A stretch of 64,000 nucleotides of DNA, from contig OY747712.1 of the NCBI GenBank assembly GCA_963556495.2, positions 7,250,081-7,314,080 on the forward strand, in the 5' to 3' direction. Within the stretch, counting starts at the first letter, position 1. Each line of letters opens with the position of its first letter. The notes beneath the pieces were generated by a model. It had not been told where the DNA came from, searched no databases, and saw only the letters and a list, made by a program, of their open reading frames with translations. Both the position numbers and the translations under genes were made by a program. Below, one piece after another: positions 33,950-44,653 of this stretch. The stretch is from Valencia hispanica (lineage: Eukaryota; Chordata; Actinopteri; Cyprinodontiformes; Valenciidae).

Positions 33950-34980
33950 GTTCGGATCAACTTTCCAACTTCTTCCACAGACGCAATGCAGACTCTCTCT
34001 CTGAGCCGAGAACGACTGCAGCTCCCGGGCTACAGGCCACGGCCGTGACCGGCCTGTGGTCAGGGGGGGGGGGGGGGGGCGGAGGAACTACTGGGACTCC
34101 ATCGGGGGTTCGGTTCGGCCTCAACATGAGCGGTACCGCCGGTTAACACACAAACACATCCCAGCGGTTTAAAAAGCAAAACAAAAAAACAACAACAAGC
34201 CCCTGTTGTAAAGTTAGCTAAGAAAGTAGCAGCCGAGGCTAAACTACAAATGGGAAGATGGCGTGATTCCGCGGATTCTTCTTCTTCTTCTTCTTCTTCT
34301 TCTTCTTCTCCCACCCCGACACTGTCGCCAGACAACATTAACATTTAGCTGCGATAACCAGAAAAACATGAAATGTTCCATCCACTCCGTTTCATCGCTC
34401 ACCTGTCAACTCTCGCTGCGCGGCGGTGCGAACACTCTGACGGAGGCGGCTCTTGGTGTCGTTGGACTCGGGCCTTCACCACTTCGGCTTCCTTCCGGGC
34501 TTTTTTTATTTATTTTTTTTACGCCGACTTATCAGCGAGCAGCCGACGTGGAGCGACAAACAGCTCTGAAACCTCACCCCAAAAAATAAGGGGGCATTCA
34601 AGATGCGGAGCAAAACGACGCCCCCCCCCCCTCCCCTAAAAGAAAAAAAAAACTAAAACAAAAAACAGAGGGGGCTGCAAGCTAACAGTTAGCTAGGTGG
34701 CTAACTATCAACTTTGTGCACTCGGGCTCAATAAATCTGGCGCCTCAAATCTCAAGCGGAGGTGGATTTCTCAAGAACAGCAGCGGGCTGTAAGCAAAGG
34801 GGCAGCCGGGAAGCGACCAAAAATGACCCCTGAAGCCAAGGAGAGGACGTCTCAAGCCTGAGATCGATCAGACAAGCTGGTGGAGCTAAAAGATGAGGCA
34901 GAGGGAATTTTGGAATGGAGAAGTCGGCGGCGTTTCCTTTCCCTTTCGTGTGCAGCGCCAAGATCGTCTATTGTCCGGCA
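33950..34980 (-). promoter_or_regulatory. CpG-rich promoter region of larp4b
   Basis: This block is far richer in CpG than the surrounding AT-rich sequence. It contains the candidate first exon donor at 34403, a G run at 34064-34079, a TTC microsatellite at 34276-34309 and a YY1-like AAGATGGCG at 34255-34263. It lies upstream of the whole larp4b coding region. Exact start sites are inferred, not seen. Confidence 0.5.
34403..34500 (-). other. larp4b: larp4b probable non-coding first exon (3' end at 34403)
   Basis: On the minus strand a consensus donor (ACAG then gtgagc) lies at 34403/34402 inside CpG-rich sequence. No larp4b-like coding is seen here and the first recognisable ATG is 5.4 kb downstream, so this fits a 5' UTR exon. 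The transcription start is not visible; the upper limit given is arbitrary. Confidence 0.5.
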
Positions 34981-35009
34981 GGAGGAGTCACTCCCTTCGG
35001 TTTGGAGTC

Positions 35010-35450
35010 ACAATAGGACTTTTTTTTTTTTTTTTTTTTTACAAATTTTATTAACATTTTGTCAGTATACAATTTCGACTAAGGGGGAACAAGATAAGAG
35101 ACAGGAAAATAAAAAATAAATAAAATAAAAATAATAATATAACAAAACACATAAACGAACAACACTTAGGGGTCTGCTATGCATTAAAATTAAAATAATA
35201 AAATAACTGGATTGTTTTGGTTAATTTGTTCTTTTTTTTATGCTGTTCCAATATTTGTTAAGGTCTGTAAATTCAAAGTTGTAAAAGGAGGGTTTGCTTC
35301 TTTGCCAAATCATTTTGTGCAGATAATATTTGGCTAAAATAATGATTAAGTTAATTACATATTTTTCATTGGCTAAAAAATTTGGCCCAGTGACAATAAG
35401 AAGTATTTCAAATTTGCTTAGAGAAACACAATAGAACATTTCTGAGGGTT
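35010..35450 (-). mobile_element. L1-type LINE 3' end with poly(A)
   Basis: The minus-strand frame at 35439-35221 reads NEKYVINLIIILAKYYLHKM and KPSFYNFEF, matching the C-terminal ORF2 block of fish L1/Tx1 elements. A T run on the plus strand at 35020-35040 is its poly(A) tail. 5'-truncated. Confidence 0.72.
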
Positions 35451-35850
35451 AAAAAAGTGCCCCATTGACGGACTAGGCATTCAAAGAATGAATGCTTAAA
35501 TGCATGGGAATTTCACAAGGAAAACAGAAATGTGGAAAATATGAAAGAGGATTATAGTGATTATAGTGAAAAAAGAAAAACAAATGTTTTTTTCCCCTCC
35601 TCAAAATGCTGAGAATAAAGGCTGAATTCTGAGATTAAATTCTATAATTATGAGTTTAATAAGAATAATTATTATTTTTTATTATTTTTATTATTAAAAC
35701 GATTTTTAATAATAATGTTTTCTAGTGGCCCTAATCATCTTCCATAAGAAAAAATAAATAAAAATAAACAAGTTAACTTCATAGTGATATTTTTAAGGGA
35801 TTATGCTCTGTTCAAAGAACCACATAAATTAAAACTTAGATATTTGATTC
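35451..35850. other. AT-rich intergenic sequence
   Basis: No gene or clear element seen. Confidence 0.4.
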
Positions 35851-36275
35851 AATTCGAAAATACTTTATTGATCCCAGAGGGAAATTAATTGTTGTTGTAG
35901 CTCATACAAATTAATTCTTTAAAGAGTTGTTGTAGAACATGATGCCTGTGGGCAGGAAGGATTTCCTGTAGCGGTCTGTGTTGCAGCGAAACTGAAGAAG
36001 CCTCCGACTGAAGACACTTTGTTGTTGTAGGAAAGTCTCACGAAGAGAATGCTCAGGGTTTTCCATAATTTTTGGGGATTTTATGATATATGACAATCAT
36101 ATGAAGGGTATCTTCAGTCGGAGGCTTCATCAGTTTTGTTGCAACACAGACCGCTACAGGAAATCCTTCCTGCCCACAGCCATCATCATCCACAACTACT
36201 CCATAAAGAATTAATTAGTATGAGCTACAACAACACTTCATTTCCCTTTGGGATCAATAAAGTGTTTTTGAATTT
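35850..36275. mobile_element. Head-to-head pair of Rex1-like 3' ends
   Basis: 35855-36080 (minus) reads ENPEHSLRETF and [10 protein letters not shown]; 36095-36275 (plus) is the same segment inverted, ending tttgggatcaataaagtgtt. Together they form an inverted repeat able to fold. Confidence 0.8.
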
Positions 36276-36429
36276 GACCTTTTTTTTTCAGTTTTTTAAA
36301 CAATGACGGAAAAATCTGAAGACCATCAGTTATTTTGACAGATTAGTATTTACACTTCTGACTCGGTGCAGATGCGCAGACATTTTAAACTTTAACTAAA
36401 TATATGTAAATTAAAAAAGATTACCATCA

Positions 36430-38895
36430 GAGCATTTGAGCATCATCTGCAGGGCGGCAGAGAGAAAATGGAGAAAAAATAAAACCACGATAAACCATCA
36501 ATTATACACAGAACTTCTCAAATCCTATAATAATGCTGTAAGAAATTCAAGAAATGCTTACTTTGCAAAAATCATATCAGACAATAAAAATAATCCTAAA
36601 ATCCTTTTTTCCACCATTGATAAACTTTTTAACAGAGCTACTAATGCATTTCAGAAAACCCCCTCAAACACTCTTTGTGAGGAGTTCGCAGACCACTTCA
36701 GAGGGAAGGTAGACACCATCAGATGTAATATTTTATCTTCTCAGTGTAACATGGTTTTAGACAAATCTGAATGTGTGTCTCTACCAGAGGAAACGCTGGA
36801 CAGTTTTGTCCTGGTAGAAGCTGGGACTCTTGATAAAGTTTTCTCCTCAGTGAGGCCCACCACATGTGTTTTGGACCCGATTCCCACTTCATTTTTTAAG
36901 CCATTTTATGAATCTTTTAGGGATGAGATTTTAACCATGATGAATTGCTCCCTTCAGACGGGGGTCTTTCCTGCCGCCTTTAAAGGGGCGGTAGTGAAGC
37001 CCCTGCTGAAGAAGAGCAATTTAGATTTTAATGATTTTAATAATTTTAGACCAGTATCTAACTTACCATTTTTAAGCAAGGTTTTAGAAAAGCTAGTTTT
37101 AATTCAACTTAATGATTTTATTAATGAGCACAATGTCCTGGAGAAATTTCAGTCTGGTTTTAGGGTGAACCACAGCACAGAGACGGCCTTTCCTGAAGAT
37201 TTTAAATGATTTTAGAATAAATTATGACGCTCAGAAGGTGACAGTGTTGGTTCTACTGGATCTAAGCGCTGCCTTCGATACAGTAGACCACATGATTCTT
37301 TTAACCCGTTTAAAACAGATCGGCCTCTCTGGTGCTGTTCATAAATGGTTCACATCCTATCTCACAGACAGGACTTTTATGGTAAGTTTAGATACCTGCT
37401 CCTCTAGGGTCCACAGGATTACATGCGGTGTGCCCCAGGGTTCAATTTTAGGCCCAGTGCTTTTTAACCTTTATATGCTCCCTCTTGGCAGCGTCATCAG
37501 GAGACATGGAGTTAACTTTCACAGATATGCTGATGATACACAGTTATACATCTCCATGTCTCCCGATGACACACGGCCAATGGATGCACTTTTTAACTGC
37601 ATTTTAGACATTAAATCCTGGATGGCAGAAAACTTTCTCCAGCTCAACCAGGACAAAACTGAAGTTTTAGTCATCGGTCCTGAGGCTCAGAAAGAGAAAC
37701 TTTTACCAAAACTACAATCACTGTCTTTTAATCCCTCTTTACAAGTGAAGAACCTGGGCGTGATTTTTGACTTTGAGCTGACTTTTATTCCTCACATAAA
37801 TAATATTACTAAAATAGGTTTTTATCAACTAAAGAACATCGCCAGAGTCCGCCCCATTGTCTCTCGGGCCAACATGGAGACACTGATGCATGCTTTTATC
37901 ACCAGTAGGATTGATTACTGTAATGCCCTACTTTCTGGTCTTCCCAAAAAGAGTATATCAGGTTTACAACTACTACAAAATTCAGCAGCACGTGTCCTGA
38001 CGAAGACCAGGAGGCGGGAGCACATTACACCGGTCTTAAAATCACTGCATTGGCTCCCCGTACATTTCAGGATAGACTTTAAGGTTCTTTTAAAGGTTTT
38101 TAAGTGTCTTAATGGTCTTGGGCCTTCTTATCTCTCTGAACTGCTTTTACCATATAAACCTTCGCGGTCTCTGCGCTCCTCTGGCAGCCGTCTCCTTGTC
38201 ACCCCAAAAGTCAGGACACACAAGCATGGCGAGGCGTCTTTCCAGTTTTATGGCCCTCACCTCTGGAACCGGCTGCAGAGAACATTCATGTTTTTAAGAG
38301 CAGGCTCAAGACTCACCTTTTTAGCCTAGCTTTTAACTGATTATTATTTATCACTGTTTGTTTATTGCTCTGCATGTTTTATATGATTATATTTTTATCA
38401 GTTTTACTATTTAATCTTAGCACATTAATTTACCGTTTCTTTTTATACTTTAATTTATCTTAATCCTCTTTCCAGTGTTTCCTCTGTGGGAGCCCTCTGC
38501 CCCGGCAGCGGTGGTCGGCTGTGGCTGCCTGGGTGCTCTCCAGGTGGAGCTTGGGTGGAGGTGGGGGTCTTGGCCTTGCCTCCACTGGGTGCCCTGTGTC
38601 GATGCCTCGGCTGCTGCTGTTAATCTACCGCTGCCGGGGCAGATGGCTCCTCTGATGGCGTTTCCTTGCATGGTTCATCTACACTCGGCCCAATGTCCTT
38701 TTTTACTTTTTCTTTTAACAGTGTGTGTGCATGGGAGATGGGTTGGGGGGAGGGGGGTATAACTGTGACCATGCTTTTAAATCTGTGGGGGAGGGAAGGT
38801 GGTTTTATGTGGGGTCATTTTAATTTGTAAAGCACTTTGTGTTGCAACTTCTTGTATGAAAAGCGCTTTATAAATAAAGTTTGATTTGATTTGAT
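36430..38895 (+). mobile_element. L2-clade LINE with YADD reverse transcriptase, 5'-truncated
   Basis: Two adjoining frames (36436-37209 and 37238-38329) are one ORF2 split by a frameshift near 37190. The first has the pre-RT region and [18 protein letters not shown]; the second has [47 protein letters not shown] and [20 protein letters not shown]. The catalytic YADD is intact, but the endonuclease is missing and the frame is broken, so it is dead. A GC-rich 3' UTR ends in GATTT repeats at about 38880-38895. Confidence 0.9.
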
Positions 38896-38959
38896 CTCTG
38901 ACCTAGACACTGAACTCAACGTATCTCGCTAACTATAGGAGCTAACAGCACGATGAAGA

Positions 38960-39430
38960 GTTACTGACGCTTTGGAGCGATTAGCTCCCAAGAGCCCGGT
39001 GTCGTGCCAACCAGCGGCGCATGCTGCTGGATTTGCTCCCGCCTAAACGATAGCTTGAGAGTAAGTAAAACGGCTCGTTCAGAGAGTCTTTCTGACTTAT
39101 GATCTCTTCATTTAGAGGAATGTTCCCTCATTTCAAAGCTGTGGCTGAAGTCGCGCTTTAATTCCATTCTCCAGTGCGTCTTCAGGCTGATTCAGCCTCC
39201 AGAACAACATCTAAACCCTCATGAGAAGTCGTCTGACCGAGGAAAAAATTAAATTAAATTCAAAACCTCATGACAAAATCCTCTCCAGCGAGCCCACGAT
39301 TTGATTACACGCAAGCAGGCGATCGAGTTGTGAGACTGAGCATTCAGAGGCCACAGCGGGTGAACTGTTCGTATTAATTTAATTGTTTATATGTGCTTCT
39401 CCGTTCAGCTTGTTCGAATCAAATATTTAA
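38960..39430 (+). repeat. Dispersed repeat, copy 1
   Basis: Shares long blocks with 54945-55350, such as cgttcagagagtctttctga and attcagcctccagaacaaca with catgagaagtc after it. The class is not recognised. Confidence 0.65.
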
Positions 39431-39627
39431 AAATGAATGAACAGAATAAATGCTATTGAACATGTTACTGTTTTAAAAAACTGACGGATAAAAATAGAAA
39501 AAGACGGACAACGAAACAAAAATATCCGGCGAGACCTCTGGGTTGTATGTTCTCCGTGAGAGAATGGAATCCATTTCAGTCCTCCCTGCTTTCATTTCAT
39601 TCCTGTTAATGAACTATTAGACCATGT

Positions 39628-39664
39628 TATGTTATGTTAAGTTATGTTATGTTATGTTATGTTG
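39628..39664. repeat. TTATG pentanucleotide microsatellite
   Basis: About seven units, one with an a/g change. Confidence 0.9.
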
Positions 39665-39987
39665 AACCACTGTCCATGTTATCACACCGTATAGCATATA
39701 AGTTCAGTTGTTTTTGTTAAAATTCTCATGAATTATGGGAATAAGTGTACATTTGTCACAGTTCTCAGGTTTTTGTGTTTGAAGTTAGTTATTTTCCTTA
39801 TTCGGTTTAATTATCGTTTTAATTTATTCCTTGGTATTTATTTTATGGCACTTCCTTGTTTTCATATTTATTCCCTTCTTGCTCTTAGATGTTTTCACCT
39901 TTTTTGTTTGTGTTTCCTTTGTTTATTTCTCTTTAGATAGTTTATTTCTTCCTCCAGTTTTTATTTCCTTCTGTTCTCCAGTGTTTT

Positions 39988-40889
39988 CTTTAAAGTGTAA
40001 CTGAACCCCCTGAAAAATCATAACCCCGCCCCCAGACAACATTTAAAAAAATCCTACAAAGTGGGCGGTGCCAGGAAGAACAGAGGGGCGTGGTCAAGTG
40101 TTGAGGTAAAGCGGAGGGGGGAACGTGGGGGTGTGTTCTGGAGGACAGTGAGATCTCGCTTAATGTGACACTGAAACATGGACAGTGACCAAAGCGACGT
40201 TGGCAGTTTAACGACTGATCAACATTCATGTGTTTTGAACGTTAGCCTAAGTTAGCATCACCACTCAGAGACCGGACTCCTCCTTACTCCCTCTGCCTCA
40301 GCAGCACCGATCTCGGGCAGCGCTGGCTCGGCGCCCTCAACCAGCGGATCTCCTCCGTCGTCACCGGAGATAGAGGAGTAGATGGAGGCTTTATGGAGCT
40401 CAGCGGCCGCGAGCCGTATCAATCAGAGCCGCTGGCTCGGGGCGCTGAGTCAGCGCTGCCCGAGGCTGGCGCTGCTGCTGAGGCAGAGGAAGACAGGAGG
40501 AGTCCAGTCTCTGAGTGGTGATGCTAACATAGGGTAACGTTCAAAACAGTATGTTAGCTATGCTAACTAAGTGCTAATGTGATAACAATGGTAACCTGAA
40601 AAACGCAATCCCACTCCAAACTCGCCACGGGGCCGGTATGTCTGATAGTTTTATGCCCAAACCCACGGGGCGTGTCTGTGAGACCATGAGTGTACCGCTC
40701 TCCACCAATCACAAAATTCAAATGTAGTAGCCACCGTTCAACCCTAAGAGGGCAGCACTAAGACGTTTCTAGACCAAAAAGTGTAGAATTCAACAAGTTT
40801 ACACCTAAATGTAAAAAAATCCCCAGAAACTGAAAGACTGCATTGGTAAAGACCCATTTATACAGTTTAGGGTTTAGTTACTCTTTAAG
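39988..40889. mobile_element. TIR element with large internal palindrome
   Basis: The left end ctttaaagtgtaactgaacc and the right end ggtttagttactctttaag are inverted. The centre, 40232-40547, is a GC-rich imperfect palindrome of about 315 bp whose arms run from gttttgaacgtta to taacgttcaaaac. No transposase. Confidence 0.8.
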
Positions 40890-41214
40890 TTCCCCTTAGA
40901 TTCCTTCTTAGATATATTTTCTAGTTTAGGATGGTTTTCTGTTTCTTCTCAGGTCTATTCCTTTGCTGTTGTCTCCCTGCCACACTTCTCCTGAACCAGT
41001 TCTACTGGTTGATTCCACCTGTGCCTCTCACCTGCAACCATTAATTAGCCTCCGTTCTTCTCTCTGTCACTTCTCAGGATATATAAGCAGTCCTCTGTCA
41101 GCCACTACTCGCTGGTCCGGCGTCGTCGAACTTTACCGTCTGGTTCATGGTTTTCCCCCGTCGCTTCACTTTAGATTCTCCTGAGTTTTTGTAAGTTCAT
41201 GTTCGTTGTTTTTT

Positions 41215-41238
41215 GTTGTTGTTGTTGTTGTTGTTGTT
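41215..41238. repeat. TTG trinucleotide run
   Basis: Seven to eight TTG units. Confidence 0.85.
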
Positions 41239-41859
41239 TTAATTAAATCATCCTTATTTTACTCTGCTGCACTTTGGCTCCTTTAAATATGCAAACATTA
41301 AAAAGCTCCTATTTGACTTGTGATTTATTTCAGTTGTACATCACTACCAGAGAACTTTCCATCACCCTCCAATCCCATTTATTTTGGCTTTAATCCCAGT
41401 ATAAACCAGTTAAACTATGACTCTATAGGAAACCAAAAATAACTCAAACGGACCTCCCCTTTTTCTAATAGGGCTCATAGGACCACATTTCCTTGCTGTA
41501 GAATTTAGAAAATAAAAATTGTTGTCAAAGCGGATCCAAACCGTCTTGCTGGATTGTTCCAAATGTTCAATTTCAGATATATTAAAAAAAATTGTTTAAA
41601 AAGAATGAAATGGTGAAGAAGTGAAATGACCAGCAGCAATCTCTGTGTTGGTCTTTGGTGGACTTCTCCTGGTTTTTCTCCACTGATCTCCAGGTGATCG
41701 CTTCTGGCCTCTCCACAACCCTGCAAGGCCCGAGCAGATAAAGCAACAAAGAAAATAAATGGATGGTCAGGAGGCTGGTTGCTTTCTACGTTTTTTTTTC
41801 TAATGCAATTGCGGTGGTTATTTTTATCTCCAGCCAACCCTTCCATTCAAAAATGCTCG

Positions 41860-42689
41860 AACTATTTAATTCTTCAAGGAGTTTGAGCGTGTCTCCACTG
41901 GACCGGGCCGACGGGGCCGTTTTCAGCACCAGTCTGGGGGTATGTACTCGGACATGGACCCCGAGCTGTGGTTGAGTCACCCTGATTGGTTGCAACTCAG
42001 AGGGAAATGAGCAGATGAGTCGTGGTATGCTGCCGTCGTAGCTAATTCCTTAACGAGCCACTTTTTGTATGGAGACACGACGGCTGAGAGGAGTGGGCCA
42101 ACACATTCACTCCGTTCCAACATGCGCCAAGTCTTCTTGGTTTTATGAAGAATCCTTCTTTGCATTATCATCTCCAAAGGTTCCACAGTCGTCCCCAGAA
42201 CAGAACCAGCCTTCTTTATCAGGTTGTTTAGCATTTTTAAGTCCCTGGCTCTGATGCTGCTACCCCAAGATGATGACTGAAGAGATTACACTCTCCACAA
42301 CAGACTTCTAGAAGATCTGCAGCATCTTGCTGCAAACCTTGAAGGACCTGAGCTTCCTCAAGAAGTACAGTCTGCTCTGTCCCTTCTTGTAGACGGTTTC
42401 ACTGTTCAGTCTCCAGTCCAGTCTGTTGTCCAGGTGAACTCTGAGGTATTTATATTCCTCAACCACCTCCACTTCTTCTCCCATGATGGAAACAGTTTTT
42501 ACTTATCCCCGTTTCTTCTGAAATCTACAATCATCTCCTTTGTTTTGTTCACATTCAAGGTAAGACGATTGTTTCCACACCATGTCACAAAGCGGTCCAC
42601 CAGCTCTCTGTATTCAGCTTCTTGTCCATCTCTGATCCAACCAACGACTGCAGAGTCAGGACAGGTCTCTGTTTTCTCCTGGAAGTCAG
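41860..42689 (-). mobile_element. Rex1-like LINE, reverse transcriptase C-terminal part
   Basis: The minus strand from 42689 reads DSAVVGWIRDGQEAEYRELV and NRLTLNVNKTKEMIVDFRR with later stops, then the 3' region down to about 41860. It continues from 43286-43395 across an inserted DNA element. Confidence 0.78.
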
Positions 42690-43285
42690 AGGGGCTGTTT
42701 ACACGACAACGTTGCCGTTTTTGTTTGAATATGCAGGTGAAAACGCGCTGCGTTTACACGACGGGGCTTGCGATGGAAAACGATGTAGTACATATGCCCG
42801 GCCTTTAGGTGGCAGGGTGCCTCGTGTATGCAGTGTTCCAAGGTTTCCCCCTCACAACCAGGAAAAGAAACATCTCAAGATTATTCTCTTGTCCACAAAC
42901 TTCTTGTAGTTCTCCTCCTCTTAAATAAAGGCGTATTGATTATTTGATGCACGTACTGTATGTGTTTTTTGTTGGCGATCGCATAGAAGCCTGATGATCT
43001 CTATGTTTTGCTTACAGAGACCAAATAACTTCAGAAGCTGCATCAACAGTAACAGCATACCTGGATCCGCCATTGTTGTTGCCTTTCTGAAGAAAGGCGG
43101 TGTGAGCAAGTCCAAAAAGACCGTAGGCGGCTGGCAGTAACGTCGTTTTCAAAAGTCTCCAGCTTGTGTTTACATGACAACGAATAATTCAGCGTTTTCA
43201 GAACTCTCCACTCGGGAAGCTGTTTTTGAAAAGCTGCGTTTTCACCTCCGTTTTGCTGAAAAACGTTGTGGTGTCAACAGCCCCT
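42690..43285. mobile_element. DNA transposon inserted in a Rex1-like LINE
   Basis: The ends aggggctgtttacacgac and gtggtgtcaacagcccct are inverted. It has no recognised transposase. It splits the LINE reverse transcriptase frame. A clean target duplication is not evident. Confidence 0.75.
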
Positions 43286-43395
43286 GAGGTGTACCGAGTG
43301 AAAAGGAAGGGTGAGAGTACAGTCCCCTGTGGTCCTCCTTTGCTGCTGAACACCTGGTTTGTCACACAATCCTTCACACACACCAGAGGCAACCG
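43286..43395 (-). mobile_element. Rex1-like LINE, reverse transcriptase segment
   Basis: Reads GGPQGTVLSPFLFTRYTS on the minus strand, the RT motif immediately N-terminal to the part at 42689. Confidence 0.8.
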
Positions 43396-44263
43396 AGAGA
43401 TTTAAAAATTATTTTCTACAGATTCAGAAGAACATGAACGGCAGACTGTGAGTTGACTCAAATGACTCCAGTAAATAATATCTGTCAGCAGAAGAGTTAT
43501 TCTGGTTTGATAAGAGGGCATGTTCTCTCATATTTCATGGGAGTCAGCTAGAAAACCTCAGGATCAGATTCATTATCAGTGGAAGCAGAATGTACCACAT
43601 AGTAATCTGGATATACTGTCAAATTAAGTTCAGGATAGACATTTTAGCATTTTATCACCATTTTCCCCCTTTAATGAATGAAAACGCGTCTCTAACAAAG
43701 AAATATAAACTGATACGCCACGGTTTGGGTAAATTTTTATGAAAGGATTTGTTTACAGAGGCAAAATGGTAATACTAGAAAATGGGAGTACAAATCAGCA
43801 AAGGGGCAAATTGACCAGGAACGGCCTTGTTCTGTTCTTGGAAGACGAAACCTTCCAATGTCAAATTTGGAAAACTATCAGAATTCCCCCTTGGAAAATC
43901 AAATGCTTCTCTTCTCCAACAATTAGCAAAGGCTGTCTGGTTTTGTGACTTCTGAGTTGGGTGTGACGTCACTAGCACAGAAACGTAAGAAGCAAACAGA
44001 CGCATCGATCCTGGCATCAAAGTGGGACCTCTTCGTGTTTGTCCTCTCTCTGGCTCCACTTCCACCTCTCTGTCCCTCATTCTAACATCCGGTCGCCCTG
44101 ATTGGTCCAGAAGGGTAGTGGGCAAGCTCGAACCACGCCTGTGATCAAGCAGAGTGGGTGTGGCTCTGAAACATCACTGCTCTCTGATTGGCTGGTTCCT
44201 GATTAGCGAGGGTCACAATGAATTTGTTTTTTGTTTTTTTCATACTCCTCTGTTTTTATACCG
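43396..44263. other. Intergenic, unassigned
   Basis: No gene-like or clear repeat structure recognised. Confidence 0.4.
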
Positions 44264-44266
44264 TAA

Positions 44267-44650
44267 CGCTTTAGGAGCAACTCACCCACAAATCAGCCTT
44301 TTTTCTTTTTTTTGCTGATAAACTTTATAAATTAGTGTCTATTAGTGCTGTCTAGATGTCTGGTCATTATTTTTGGTATTTTAGTAGTTTTTTAGTAAAA
44401 ATACTAACTTTCTACCAAAAACCGTCAGTGTGGCGCTCTCTTCAGGTTAAAAGTGCATTGGAATTTGAATTGGGCATTGCTGTTCGCTGTGCGGTGATGG
44501 CTGACGTCAGCCATCCTGCCGCGGGGGCGTAGTCTCGGCCACGCCTCCGTAGCGAATCCACCAGGCCACGCCTCCTTTTGCCACATTTTTTCAAACAGGA
44601 AATGTGGGTGGAGTTAGACTCTGTTAGGGGGGTGAGTTGCTCTTTAAGCG
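44267..44650. mobile_element. Harbinger-like MITE with TAA target duplication
   Basis: The ends cgctttaggagcaactcacc and ggtgagttgctctttaagcg are inverted, and taa flanks both sides (44264-44266 and 44651-44653). 384 bp, non-coding. A 3-bp TAA duplication is typical of PIF/Harbinger. Confidence 0.72.
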
Positions 44651-44653
44651 TAA

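Noticed and set aside
34060..34344. Minus-strand frame with a poly-Glu run and its plus-strand poly-Leu partner
   Set aside because: Both come from a TTC microsatellite in the larp4b promoter region.
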